A stretch of 64,000 bases of DNA from Sphingomonadales bacterium (GTDB lineage: Bacteria > Pseudomonadota > Alphaproteobacteria > Sphingomonadales > Sphingomonadaceae), in NCBI GenBank assembly GCA_025351405.1, contig JANXVZ010000021.1, forward strand, positions 124,001-188,000. Direction: 5' to 3'. The notes below the pieces were generated by a model that saw only the letters and a list, made by a program, of their open reading frames with translations, had not been told where the DNA came from and made no database searches. Shown here in pieces: positions 9,023 through 17,792 of the stretch. Numbering within the stretch: the stretch's first letter is position 1; every line of letters begins with the position of its first letter. The position numbers and the translations under genes were made by a program.

Positions 9023-11440
9023 ATGCGGCGTTGGTTGATTTTTGGCGCAAGTGGCGTGGCTGTCGTGGCGTTGCTGCTCGCCGGGATGTTCTGGTGGGCA
9101 ACGCGCGACCTGCCCGATACCGCCGAACTGGCCAATTATTCGGCAGCCCTGCCATCAACGGTGCGCGACATCGACGGCAACATCGTCACCAGCTTTACCC
9201 GCGAGCGCCGCATCTACCTGCCTTATGCGGAAATTCCGCCGCGGCTGGTGCAGGCGTTCATTTCTGCCGAGGACAAGAACTTCTTCCAGCACGGCGGCAT
9301 CGACTACATGGGCATCCTCAGTGCCGTGGTGACCAATGTCGAATCGATCTTTACCGGCAAACGCCCCATCGGCGCCTCGACGATTACCCAGCAGGTCGCC
9401 AAAAGCCTGATCGGCAACGAGGTTTCGCTGACCCGCAAGCTGCGCGAGGCGGTGCTGGCCCGGCGCATCGAGGCGACCTTCACCAAGCCCCAGATCCTGG
9501 AGCTTTACCTCAACCAGATATTCCTCGGTCGCAACGCCTATGGCATCGAGGCGGCGGCGCAGTCCTACTTCGGCAAGTCGGCGGCCGATCTCGATCTCGC
9601 CCAGATGGCGTATCTCGCCATCCTGCCCAAGGCGCCTTCGACCTATAATCCTGTCAGCCAGCAGACGCGGGCGCTGGGGCGGCGGGCCTATGTGCTCGGC
9701 CAGATGCGCGCCAACGGCTTCATCAGCGAGGCGGAACGCAGTGCCGCCGCCGCCGAGCCGCTGATCGCGGTCGCCAATCACAGCCTGCCGACCCCACGCG
9801 GCGGCGACTATTTCATCGAGGACGTGCGCCGCATCCTGATGGCAAAATTCGGCGAAACCGAAAAAGCCGGTCGCAACAGCGTCTATGGCGGCGGGCTGTG
9901 GATACGCACCTCGCTCAACCCGGCGATGCAGAAGGCGGCGGAGACGGCGTTGCGCGATGGCCTCATGCGTTACGACCACGGCCATGCCTGGCGCGGTGCG
10001 ACGGCGCATATCGACCCCGGCCAGGGTTGGGTCGACCGCTTGCGGCTGGCGGCGGTGATGACCGGTTACGATGACTGGAAAAAGGCCGTCGTGCTGTCGA
10101 AATCGGGCAGCGATTCGGAACTGGGTTTTGAAGACGGCAGCACCGGCAGCCTGCCGGGCTATGCCGCATCGTTGCCGCTTGCCGGCACCGCCATCAGCGC
10201 GGGAACGGCGCTCAAGCCCGGCGATGTCATCCCGGTTGCGCGCGTCGGCAACAGCTGGTCGCTGCGACAGGCTCCGGCGATATCGGGCGGCATGGTGGTG
10301 GAAGATCCGCACAGCGGCCGCGTACTGGCGATGGTCGGCGGCTTTGACGCGCGGGCCCAGAGTTTCAACCGGGCGACACAAGCCCAGCGCCAGCCGGGAT
10401 CGACCTTCAAGCCGATCGTCTATGCCACCGCCATGGACAATGGCTTCACGCCGTCCTCGATCGTCGTCGATGCGCCCTATTGCGTCTATCAAAGCCGCTC
10501 GCTCGGCCAGAAGTGCTTCAAGAATTTCGGGCGTGAGCGCGGCGCCGGGGCGCAGACGATGCGCTGGGGCCTTGAACAATCGCGCAACCTGATGACCGTG
10601 CGCATCGCCTTCAACACCGGCATGGACAAGGTGGTGGCGCAGGCCAAGGCGCTCGGCATCGGCAGCTATCAACCGGTGCTGGCAATCGCGCTGGGTGCGG
10701 GCGAAACCACCGTGATGAAGCTGACCAACGCCTATGCCCAGATTTTCAACGCCGGGCGCGAGTTGCAGCCCAGCCTGATCGACATGGTGCAGGACCGCGA
10801 TGGCAAGGTCATCTGGCGGCGTGATACCCGCAGCTGCGCCGGTTGCGCGGCGTCCGACTGGCACGGCGAAGCAATGCCGCGACCCGGCGGCCGGGCCAGG
10901 CAGGTGATGGATGCGCGCACCGCCTTCCAGACCATTCACCTGATGGAAGGCGTCATCAAACGCGGCACCGGTACGCGACTGCTCGACCTTGACCGGCCGC
11001 TGGCAGGCAAGACCGGAACAACGTCCGGCCCGCGCGACGTGTGGTTCATCGGCGGCACCCAGGATCTCGTGGCGGGGCTGTACATGGGCTATGATACGCC
11101 GCGCAACCTTGGCGGCTATGCCCAGGGCGGCACCATTGCGGCACCGGTATGGGATGAATTCGGCAAGGTCGCGCTGAAGGATGCGCCGAAACTGCCATTC
11201 GTCATCCCCGCCGGCATCCGCATGGTTCGCGTCGAGCGCCGGTCCGGCAAGCGCGTCTTCGGCGTATGGCCGGGCAACGAGCCCAAGGCCGACGTCATCT
11301 GGGAAGCCTTCAAGCCGGAAAGCGAACCGCGGCGCACGGGTGTAGTCGGCGCCGGCGACGGCCTCGGCGCCATCGGGGCACCGCGCCGCCGGGTGCGCAG
11401 CGATGCCGAGTTCATGGGCAATACCGGCGGGATCTACTGA
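9023..11440 (+). CDS. mrcA: Penicillin-binding protein 1A (class A, bifunctional)
   Basis: This class A PBP (805 residues from the ATG at 9023) polymerises glycan strands and crosslinks peptides on the periplasmic face. An N-terminal membrane anchor (about residues 5-27) precedes the GT51 domain, which carries EDKNFFQHGGIDYMG and GASTITQQVAKSLIG. The transpeptidase domain has the nucleophile motif PGSTFKPIVYA (Ser near 460), a QSRNLMTVRI second motif, and KTGTTSGPRDVWFIGG. The chosen start has GGAG 5 bp upstream; an in-frame ATG at 8999 is the alternative. The gene follows the amidase by 56 bp on the same strand. Confidence 0.95.
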   Translation: MRRWLIFGASGVAVVALLLAGMFWWATRDLPDTAELANYSAALPSTVRDIDGNIVTSFTRERRIYLPYAEIPPRLVQAFISAEDKNFFQHGGIDYMGILSAVVTNVESIFTGKRPIGASTITQQVAKSLIGNEVSLTRKLREAVLARRIEATFTKPQILELYLNQIFLGRNAYGIEAAAQSYFGKSAADLDLAQMAYLAILPKAPSTYNPVSQQTRALGRRAYVLGQMRANGFISEAERSAAAAEPLIAVANHSLPTPRGGDYFIEDVRRILMAKFGETEKAGRNSVYGGGLWIRTSLNPAMQKAAETALRDGLMRYDHGHAWRGATAHIDPGQGWVDRLRLAAVMTGYDDWKKAVVLSKSGSDSELGFEDGSTGSLPGYAASLPLAGTAISAGTALKPGDVIPVARVGNSWSLRQAPAISGGMVVEDPHSGRVLAMVGGFDARAQSFNRATQAQRQPGSTFKPIVYATAMDNGFTPSSIVVDAPYCVYQSRSLGQKCFKNFGRERGAGAQTMRWGLEQSRNLMTVRIAFNTGMDKVVAQAKALGIGSYQPVLAIALGAGETTVMKLTNAYAQIFNAGRELQPSLIDMVQDRDGKVIWRRDTRSCAGCAASDWHGEAMPRPGGRARQVMDARTAFQTIHLMEGVIKRGTGTRLLDLDRPLAGKTGTTSGPRDVWFIGGTQDLVAGLYMGYDTPRNLGGYAQGGTIAAPVWDEFGKVALKDAPKLPFVIPAGIRMVRVERRSGKRVFGVWPGNEPKADVIWEAFKPESEPRRTGVVGAGDGLGAIGAPRRRVRSDAEFMGNTGGIY

Positions 11441-11442
11441 GG

Positions 11443-11505
11443 GCGCGGTTGCGCGGCTATTTGTACGCGCGGTTGCGCGGCTATTCATGCGCGCAGTTGC
11501 GCGGG
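11443..11505 (+). repeat. Tandem 24-bp repeat, 2.6 copies, between mrcA and prfB
   Basis: A 24-bp unit starting GCGCGGTTGCGCGGCTATT occurs at 11443-11466 and again at 11467-11490. A third, partial and slightly diverged copy starts at 11491 (GCGCAGTTGCGCGG). The period is exactly 24 bp, so the frame stays open and would encode an eight-residue RAVARLF-type repeat in the prfB frame. It directly follows the PBP1A stop codon at 11440 and ends about 45 bp before the prfB start. The GCGC..GCGC spacing could let each unit form a small hairpin. Confidence 0.85.
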
Positions 11506-11549
11506 GGCGGTGGCGCCGCTACATCGCCGGCTCTTGCAAGGATATTGAA

Positions 11550-12678
11550 ATGCGTTCCGAGGCCCAGGCCCATGCCGACAGCATCAAGCAGGCGCTCGCC
11601 CTGCTAAGGAGGTTTCTTTGACTGGGATAAAGCCCTCCGTCGCCTCCACGAACTGAACGCCAGGGTCGAAGACCCAAAGCTTTGGGACAATCCCAAGGCG
11701 GCGCAGGCCGTCATGCTCGAACGCCGCCGCCTCGACGAGGCGATTTCGGCGACGCGCGCCATCGAGACCGAACTCGCCGACACCAGCGAGCTGATCGACA
11801 TGGCCGAGGCCGAAGGCGATGAGGACATGGCGGTCGAAGGTGTTGCCGCGCTCAAGACCCTCGCCGAGCGCGCCGAACGGGACAAGGTGGCGGCGCTGCT
11901 CGCCGGCGAGGCCGACAACAACGACAGCTATATCGAAGTCAATTCCGGCGCCGGCGGCACCGAAAGCCAGGATTGGGCCGAAATGCTGCGCCGGATGTAT
12001 CAGCGCTGGGCCGAACGCCATGGCTACAAGGTCGAGCTGATCGATTATCATTCGGGCGAGCAGGCCGGCATCAAATCGGCGACCATGCTCATCAAGGGCC
12101 CGCAGGCCTATGGCTGGGCCAAGACCGAAAGCGGCGTCCACCGCCTCGTCCGCATCAGCCCCTATGACAGCGCGGCGCGGCGCCACACCAGCTTTGCCAG
12201 CGTCTGGGTCTATCCGCAGATCGACGACGATATCGAGATCGACATCAAGGAATCGGACCTCAAGATCGATACCTATCGCGCCTCCGGCGCGGGCGGCCAG
12301 CACATCAACACCACCGATTCGGCGGTGCGGATCACCCATATGCCGACCGGCGTCATCGTCGCCTGCCAGAACGAGCGATCGCAGCACAAGAACAAGGCGA
12401 CTGCGATGAAGATGCTGAAGGCGCGGCTTTACGAGCGCGAACTCGCCATCCGCGAGGCAGCGGCGGCAGATGTCGAGGCCGGCAAGACCGACATCGGCTG
12501 GGGCCACCAGATCCGCTCCTATGTGCTCCAGCCGTACCAACTGGTGAAGGACCTGCGCACCGGCGTGACCTCGACCGCACCGTCCGATGTTCTCGATGGC
12601 GCGCTCGACCCGTTCATGGCGGCGGCGTTGAGCCAGAGGGTGACCGGCGAGGAAGTCGATGTCGAGGATGTCGACTGA
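11550..12678 (+). CDS. prfB: Peptide chain release factor 2, programmed +1 frameshift
   Basis: RF2 recognises UGA and UAA stop codons and triggers peptide release. Translation begins at the ATG at 11550 (MRSEAQAH). After 23 codons it meets an in-frame TGA at 11619-11621. A +1 slip on CTT (11616-11618) resumes at GAC (11620-11622) and gives a 375-residue protein. The frameshift site is canonical: AGGAGG at 11607-11612, three bases, then CTT TGA C. Downstream are the [16 protein letters not shown] region with the RF2-specific recognition motif (SPF in enterobacteria, SPY here) and the catalytic GGQ in [19 protein letters not shown]2 level is autoregulated: low RF2 lets ribosomes pause at UGA and slip. 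Confidence 0.96.
11607..11622 (+). promoter_or_regulatory. prfB +1 programmed frameshift signal
   Basis: The signal reads AGGAGG (11607-11612), TTT, then the slippery CTT (11616-11618), the in-frame stop TGA (11619-11621) and a following C. This is the standard RF2 recoding layout: an internal Shine-Dalgarno three bases before CUU, then UGAC. The downstream frame is the only one with release-factor homology, so the shift is required for function. Confidence 0.96.
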
Positions 12679-12687
12679 GCGGGTCGC

Positions 12688-14106
12688 TCAGCCGATGACC
12701 GGACGCCGCGCGGCCCAGGGCGCGGCGCGCTCGATTTGCCCCGCAAGGCGATACAGCAGCCCTTCCTCGCCATAGCGCCCCATCACCATGATGCCGATGG
12801 GTAGCCCCGCCGCGCTCCAGCCGAGGGGCAGCGACATCGCCGGCTGGCCGGTCTGGTTGGCCAGCGCGGTATAGGGGCTGTAGCCGGTGATATTCGCCGT
12901 CCACGCTGCCATGTCGGTCGGTGACAGGTCGATCTTGCCGAGTGCGATCGGGGGCTGTGCGAACACGGGTGACAGGATGACATCGTAGCGCGTCAGGAAC
13001 ATCGCCATAGTGATCGCCGCGGCCTGGAAGGCATCATTGGCCGCAAGCAATTGCACCGCTGTCGTCTGTTTGCCGATGTGGACGAACATCTGTGTCACGG
13101 TCTCGATGTCGTCGCCGGCGTCCGTCCGCCCCAAAGCCCGCAGCCGTGCCGCGACATCGGCGGCCGTGCAGGCGCCCAGGACCGCGACCATCGCTTCGCC
13201 GAGTGCAGCCCCGGACAGGTCGGGCCGCGCCTCCTCGACATGGTGGCCAAGACTTTCGAGCAAGCGCGCCGCGCCCTCGGTCGCGGCGCGGACCGCCGCA
13301 TCGACGGGCACGCCGGTAAGCGGCTCGATCATCAATGCCACGCGCAGCCTGCCGGGATCCCGCGAGACCTCGCCGAGAAAACTCTGCGCCGGGGCTGGCG
13401 CCGTGTAGCGGCTGCCTACATCGGCACCGTGGATGGCATCGAGCAGCGCCGCCGAATCGCGTACCGAGCGGCTGATCGCGTGGACAACGCTCAGCCCCAG
13501 CCAGCCTTCGGTGATCCGCGGTCCCATCGGCACCCGGCCGCGCGACGGCTTCATGCCGAACAGGCCGCACGCCGCCGCCGGGCAGCGGATCGATCCGCCG
13601 CCGTCGGATGCCTGCGCCATCGGCACCACCCCGGCCGCCACCGCGCAGGCGGCGCCGCCGCTCGATCCGCCGGCGCTGTGGGCGAGGCTCCACGGATTGC
13701 GTGTCAACCCGGTCGCCCGGCTTTCGGTTGTTACCGTCAGGCCCAGTTCGGGCGTGGTCGTCTTGCCGAAGGTGTTGAACCCCGCGTCGGCGATGCGCTG
13801 GTAAACGGTCGAGGTATAGTCAGGGCGATAGCCATCCCACAGCCGGCTGCCTTCGCCCGATCGTTCCCCGGCTATGTGGATGTGCAGGTCCTTCACCAGG
13901 AACGGCGCCCCGGCGAACGGCCCGCTGAAGCCAGTCTTTGCCGCTGCCCGGGCGCGATCGTAGAGCGGCTGCGCCATGAAATTGAGCGCCGGGTTGGTCG
14001 CTTCGGCACGGGCGATTGCCGCCTCCAGCAATTCCGCCGGGCTGGCCTTCCCGCTCGCCACCAGTTGCGCCTGGCCAAGAGCGTCGTGCGCCAGCAATTC
14101 ATCCAT
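12688..14106 (-). CDS. Amidase signature family hydrolase
   Basis: This 472-residue amidase-signature enzyme hydrolyses an amide bond through a Ser-cisSer-Lys triad. Lys72 is in FLVKDLHIH, the cis-serine (about 148) is in SAGGSSGGAA, and the nucleophile Ser172 is in SDGGGSIRCPA, 24 residues after the cis-serine as the family requires. The C-terminal part (TGYSPYTALANQTGQPAMSL) is also typical. It lacks the features that would mark a GatA subunit, and no gatB or gatC adjoins it. It resembles stand-alone amidases such as 6-aminohexanoate-cyclic-dimer hydrolase homologues. The gene converges on prfB with a 9-bp gap. Substrate is unknown. Confidence 0.87.
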   Translation of the reverse strand: MDELLAHDALGQAQLVASGKASPAELLEAAIARAEATNPALNFMAQPLYDRARAAAKTGFSGPFAGAPFLVKDLHIHIAGERSGEGSRLWDGYRPDYTSTVYQRIADAGFNTFGKTTTPELGLTVTTESRATGLTRNPWSLAHSAGGSSGGAACAVAAGVVPMAQASDGGGSIRCPAAACGLFGMKPSRGRVPMGPRITEGWLGLSVVHAISRSVRDSAALLDAIHGADVGSRYTAPAPAQSFLGEVSRDPGRLRVALMIEPLTGVPVDAAVRAATEGAARLLESLGHHVEEARPDLSGAALGEAMVAVLGACTAADVAARLRALGRTDAGDDIETVTQMFVHIGKQTTAVQLLAANDAFQAAAITMAMFLTRYDVILSPVFAQPPIALGKIDLSPTDMAAWTANITGYSPYTALANQTGQPAMSLPLGWSAAGLPIGIMVMGRYGEEGLLYRLAGQIERAAPWAARRPVIG

Positions 14107-14129
14107 GGTCGATCCCCGCTTTTGTTGCG

Positions 14130-14369
14130 TCAGGTCGGTGAGCAGGTATCGACGATCATCTTGCCGGTGCCCTGCACAAAGCTGCGCAACGGCAGGACGA
14201 GGTCGGCCGTATCGTCCATGCCGCTGCCGAAATTGCGGACGGTGCGCCCACTATCGCGGCAAAGCTGCCCGACCGTCTGGTGGTTGATGACGGCATATAG
14301 TCCGCCGCAGAACAACAGGAACGAGACCATCAGGAAGAGTTGGTATCGCAAGTCCGGTCCCCTCGCCAT
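14130..14369 (-). CDS. Small single-pass membrane protein, unknown
   Basis: From an ATG at 14369-14367 this encodes 79 residues (MARGPDLRYQLF) with one hydrophobic segment (about residues 12-27, LMVSFLLFCGGLYAVI). A polar, probably periplasmic tail follows with two cysteines (QLCRDSG and a near-terminal DTCSPT). An upstream ATG at 14417 would add 16 residues. I do not recognise the family. It sits between the amidase and the DUF4105 gene, all on the minus strand. Codon use and frame look coding, but with no family match the call is tentative. Confidence 0.5.
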   Translation of the reverse strand: MARGPDLRYQLFLMVSFLLFCGGLYAVINHQTVGQLCRDSGRTVRNFGSGMDDTADLVLPLRSFVQGTGKMIVDTCSPT

Positions 14370-14440
14370 GCGCTTTGCCCCGGACAGTTTCGGGCCGAAA
14401 GCCGGTGATTGCAACACGACTTGTTAACAGGCCGTTCCGA

Positions 14441-15451
14441 CTATGGCGTGGTCGAGCCCGGAGGTAGCGGCACGCCCTGGCGGATGCGGGACGAAAATCC
14501 GTCGTCAAGGCCGGCGCCAAAGGCCCGCGGCGCGATACGCGAACGCCGGGTCAGTTCGTCCAGCGACACCGCCCGGGTAACGAATTGGTGTTCGCGCAGA
14601 TAAGACGGCAGCTTGCCGGGGAGCAGGATGCGCCAGTCGAGTGCCACCCGCGGGTCGAGCCGGCGCGCCATGCCGAAGATCACCGTGGTGCAATTGGCCG
14701 TCAGCGTGTTGTACCAGCGAGGATGGGTGGCAACATCGTTGGTCAACGCCACATATTGTCGGAGCAGCCCCAGCGCCGTGCGCTGCTGGATATCGAGGCG
14801 ATAGAGCCGGACATCCTCGCCGCGGACCGTGCTGCGCACCTTGACGACATCGCGCTCATCGGCGGCGATGGTCGCGAGTTCATAGGTCTTGAAGAATCCG
14901 GCGGTGGCGGAATAGCGCTCGGCCTTCTGCTTGCGGATCTCGATCGAGAATGCCAGCGGCGCACTGTCGCTGAAATCGAAGCTGATGATGGCGTGGGCGA
15001 TCGATTCGCCCGCCCAGTACGACAGGAACAAATCGGCGCCGGTCAGCTTGCTCAGGCGATACTGCCGGGTTTCCCAGCGCTGGTCGAAATCATCGTCGCT
15101 GCGCCAGTGAAAGTTGCGGACGTTGTGCACCGTCAGCGTGTCGCCCTCCACGGTCGCCGTGGCGATATGCGCCACATCGGGTTGCCAGTCGCGATCGTTG
15201 GAGGCGTGGATGGTGGACCACCAGCCGAGCAGCGCCGCCCAGGCCCCGGCGAATATCACCAGCGCCGCCAGCTTGCGCCGCGTCATGGCGAGGGCGGCAA
15301 CGGCGAGCATCAGCGCGATCCACGATCCCGCCATGGCACCGCGCACGCCGGCGTCGGCCGGCAGTCCGGACCACAGCGCCATCGCCCCCCAGCCAGCGGC
15401 AGGCACCAGCAGCAACAGGGTCAGCAGCCCTGTCACGACCCGCCTCAACAT
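14441..15451 (-). CDS. DUF4105 domain membrane protein
   Basis: This 336-residue protein has two or three N-terminal membrane segments (about residues 7-25, 42-58 and 62-78). A large soluble domain follows, with WETRQYRLSKLTGADLFLSYW, SIAHAIISFDF, and WYNTLTANCTTVIF around a conserved Cys, a layout I recognise as DUF4105. Related domains occur in bacterial lacto-N-biosidase N-termini and in predicted lipoprotein or periplasmic proteins; activity is not established. It starts 3 bp from the end of the cystathionine beta-lyase gene upstream on the same strand, so the two are likely co-transcribed. Confidence 0.8.
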   Translation of the reverse strand: MLRRVVTGLLTLLLLVPAAGWGAMALWSGLPADAGVRGAMAGSWIALMLAVAALAMTRRKLAALVIFAGAWAALLGWWSTIHASNDRDWQPDVAHIATATVEGDTLTVHNVRNFHWRSDDDFDQRWETRQYRLSKLTGADLFLSYWAGESIAHAIISFDFSDSAPLAFSIEIRKQKAERYSATAGFFKTYELATIAADERDVVKVRSTVRGEDVRLYRLDIQQRTALGLLRQYVALTNDVATHPRWYNTLTANCTTVIFGMARRLDPRVALDWRILLPGKLPSYLREHQFVTRAVSLDELTRRSRIAPRAFGAGLDDGFSSRIRQGVPLPPGSTTP

Positions 15452-15454
15452 GGT

Positions 15455-16678
15455 CTATTCCCCCCGGAATTGCGCCTCGTAGCGTGTCAGCCCCGCTGCC
15501 AGGTCAGCAATGAGGTCGCCCGCATCTTCCAGCCCGATCGACAGCCGGATGATCGGGCCGCTGGCGGGGATCGGCGTCGCGGTGCGGATGCGATCGAGCT
15601 CGACCGGCAGCACCAGCGATTCATAACCGCCCCAGCTGAAGCCGATCCCGAAATGCGCCAGGTCGTCGATGAGTGCTGCGGTGTGCCGGCGCTCGCCGCG
15701 CTTCAACACCATGGAGAACAAACCGGTGGCACCGGAAAAATCACGCTTCCACAAGCCATGGTCGGGGTGCGACGGCAGCGCCGGATGCAGCACGCGTGCC
15801 ACTGCCGGCTGTTGCTCCAGCCACTTCGCGACGGTGAGCGCGGTGGCTTCGGCACGGTCGAGCCGCAGCGCCAGCGTCCTCAGACCACGCAGCGCCAGCG
15901 ACGCGTCATCGGCCGAAACATGGTGGCCCAGCCGATAGGTTGCATCCCTGAGACGCGGCCACAGTGCGGCGTTGGCGGTGGCGGCGCCCATCATCAGGTC
16001 GCTGTGGCCGCCGACATATTTGGTGATCGCCTGGATGCTGATGTCGCAGCCCAGCGCCAGCGGTTGCAGCCGCAGCGCGGTTGCCCAGGTGTTGTCGATC
16101 ATCGTCACGACGCCGGCGGCGCGGGCAACGCTGGTAATGGCGGGAATGTCCTGGACCTCGAAGCTGAGTGATCCCGGCGATTCGAGCAGGATGGCGCGGG
16201 TGGCAGGCGTGATCAGCGCCGCGATATCGCCGCCGATGCGCGGATCGAAATAGCGCGCCGTGACCCCGAAGTCCCTCAGCATCCTGTCGGCGAACAGCCG
16301 GGTCGGTTCATAGGCGCTGTCGGTGATCAGCACGTCGTCACCCTGGCGGACGACAGCGAGCAGCGATGTGGCGATGGCGGCAACGCCGGATGGAAACAGC
16401 TTTGTGCCCGCGGCCCCTGGCTCCAGCCCGGTCAGTGCGTCTTCCAGCGCCCATTGCGTCGGCGTCCCGCGCCGGCCGTAATAAAGGCCCTTGTCCGGGG
16501 CCTTGATCGCGGCGTCGAGTTCGGCCAGCGACGCGAACAGGATCGTCGAGGCGCGCCAGACCGGCGGGTTGACGATGCCATCGGCATAACCCGGCTGCCG
16601 GCCGGCATGGACGAGGCGGGTGGCGATGGCGCTGCCGTCATCGGCGGGCAGGGCAGGGCGGCGGCGGGCGTCGATCAT
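15455..16678 (-). CDS. metC: Cystathionine beta-lyase (PLP, Cys/Met metabolism family)
   Basis: This 407-residue PLP enzyme of the Cys/Met metabolism family is most like cystathionine beta-lyase, which converts cystathionine to homocysteine, pyruvate and ammonia on the way to methionine. Markers are VNPPVWRASTILF, YYGRRGTPTQWALEDALTGLE, LFPSGVAAIATSLLA, IDNTWATALRLQPL, and the PLP-lysine motif AITKYVGGHSDLMMGA. The tail GYESLVLPVELDRIRT is also typical. The start at 16678 has no obvious Shine-Dalgarno sequence. Immediately upstream, on the opposite strand, is the RNA-like element at 16702-16793. Confidence 0.88.
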   Translation of the reverse strand: MIDARRRPALPADDGSAIATRLVHAGRQPGYADGIVNPPVWRASTILFASLAELDAAIKAPDKGLYYGRRGTPTQWALEDALTGLEPGAAGTKLFPSGVAAIATSLLAVVRQGDDVLITDSAYEPTRLFADRMLRDFGVTARYFDPRIGGDIAALITPATRAILLESPGSLSFEVQDIPAITSVARAAGVVTMIDNTWATALRLQPLALGCDISIQAITKYVGGHSDLMMGAATANAALWPRLRDATYRLGHHVSADDASLALRGLRTLALRLDRAEATALTVAKWLEQQPAVARVLHPALPSHPDHGLWKRDFSGATGLFSMVLKRGERRHTAALIDDLAHFGIGFSWGGYESLVLPVELDRIRTATPIPASGPIIRLSIGLEDAGDLIADLAAGLTRYEAQFRGE

Positions 16679-16701
16679 CGTCGGACGCTAGGCGATGATG
16701 T

Positions 16702-16793
16702 CCGGGGCGACCAGAGAAAAGCCTGAGGCCGGCAAGACCCGGTTCGGCAACCCATTGAAAACGCGGCCATAGGGTTTGGAAGGTCAGCCCCGG
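16702..16793 (+). ncRNA. Candidate structured leader resembling the SAM riboswitch clan
   Basis: Read on the + strand, CCGGGGCGACC (16702-16712) pairs with GGTCAGCCCCGG (16782-16793) over 11 base pairs with one bulged A. Inside, CGGCAACCC (16745-16753) is followed by an 18-nt loop and GGGTT (16772-16776), which pairs with AACCC to form a second helix. A closing helix followed by GGCAACC leading into a helix is the core pattern of the SAM-I/SAM-IV clan; that match is by eye only. The 3' strand of the closing stem runs into the Shine-Dalgarno sequence GGGAGG (16792-16797) of the small ORF at 16805, suggesting translational control. The neighbour metC fits a methionine theme but is on the other strand. 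Confidence 0.5.
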
Positions 16794-16804
16794 GAGGCGT
16801 TTTC

Positions 16805-16879
16805 ATGACTTTCCGGACAGTCCTCGGCACCGTGGACGAGCGCAGCGATGGCGATGAGAAAGAACACCCGGCACGCTAG
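16805..16879 (+). CDS. Tiny 24-codon ORF behind the structured leader
   Basis: This ORF (start MTFRTVLGTVDER, end KEHPAR) has a strong GGGAGG ribosome-binding site at 16792-16797, 7 bp upstream of its ATG. It is the only + strand ORF directly downstream of the RNA-like element; the next + strand gene, queF, is more than 1 kb away. It is followed at once by a short hairpin (16880-16892). The product is very charged and matches no family I know. It may be the stub of a deleted gene that the leader once controlled, or a real small protein. Confidence 0.4.
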   Translation: MTFRTVLGTVDERSDGDEKEHPAR

Positions 16880-16952
16880 TCGCCTTCGGCGATGTAGGAC
16901 AGGCGCGCCGCCGGCCGGATCGCCGCCGGGATCGTCCCGGGTCCCCCGGGCC

Positions 16953-17792
16953 TCAGGCCCCCGTCACCACCGGGTTGGTGGCGCTGGCGCCCCACTCGCT
17001 CCAGCTGCCGTCGTAGATTGCCATCTGCTTGTGACCGAGCAGCGTGGCGGCAAAGGCCAGAACGGCAGAGGTGACGCCGGAGCCACAGGTGGCGACGACA
17101 GGCTTTTCAAGATCGATCCCGGCCATGTCGAATTCGGCCTTGAGGGCGTCGACCGACTTGAAGGTGCCGTCCTCGTTGAACATCCGGTCATAGGGCAGGC
17201 TTCTGGAGCCGGGAATATGGCCGCTGCGCAGTTCCTTGCGCGGTTCCGGCTCGGTGCCGGCAAAGCGCCCGGCGCTCCGCGCATCGACGACCTGTTCGGC
17301 CTTGCTGCGCAAATTGTCGGTCATCGCCTTCATGTCGCGCACCATGCTCTTGTCCGCCCACACGGTGAAATGGCGGTGGCGAACGACGGGTTTGCCGCTT
17401 TCGACCGGGCGCGCCTCGGCCTGCCATTTGGCAAAGCCGCCATCGAGGATGGCGACTTCATGGGCGCCGAACAGCGTCAGCATCCACCAGGCACGCGCCG
17501 AGGACCTGAGCGGCGAATTGTCATAGACGACGATGCGGCTGCCATCGCCAAGGCCGAGCGCCTGCATGCGGCTGGCGAATTTTTCGGCCGGTGGCAGCAT
17601 GTGCGGCAGCGATGCGGTCAGGTCCGATACCTCGTCGATATCGAAGAATACCGCGCCGGGAATATGGGCAGCTTCGAACTCGGCCCGGGCGTTCCGGCCA
17701 TGCTGGGCCAGGAACATCGTCGCATCGATGACCCGAAGGTCGCTCTTGCCAAGTTCGGCCGCGAGCCATTCCGTCGTCACCAGGGGGGTCAT
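16953..17792 (-). CDS. sseA: 3-mercaptopyruvate sulfurtransferase
   Basis: This 279-residue tandem-rhodanese protein transfers sulfur from 3-mercaptopyruvate to an acceptor thiol or cyanide. The N-terminal rhodanese module has AAHIPGAVFFDIDEVSDL and the characteristic HMLPPAEKF. The C-terminal module carries the active loop CGSGVTS with the persulfide cysteine near residue 236; CGSGVT distinguishes mercaptopyruvate enzymes from thiosulfate-specific rhodanese. It lies on the minus strand upstream of metC with a 274-bp gap that contains the RNA-like element on the opposite strand. Confidence 0.92.
   Translation of the reverse strand: MTPLVTTEWLAAELGKSDLRVIDATMFLAQHGRNARAEFEAAHIPGAVFFDIDEVSDLTASLPHMLPPAEKFASRMQALGLGDGSRIVVYDNSPLRSSARAWWMLTLFGAHEVAILDGGFAKWQAEARPVESGKPVVRHRHFTVWADKSMVRDMKAMTDNLRSKAEQVVDARSAGRFAGTEPEPRKELRSGHIPGSRSLPYDRMFNEDGTFKSVDALKAEFDMAGIDLEKPVVATCGSGVTSAVLAFAATLLGHKQMAIYDGSWSEWGASATNPVVTGA

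Noticed and set aside
16702-16793. The same stems read on the minus strand as a metC leader
   Set aside because: The GGCAACCC core and the Shine-Dalgarno overlap are on the + strand, and metC has no visible ribosome-binding site linked to the stem. Minus-strand function is not fully excluded.
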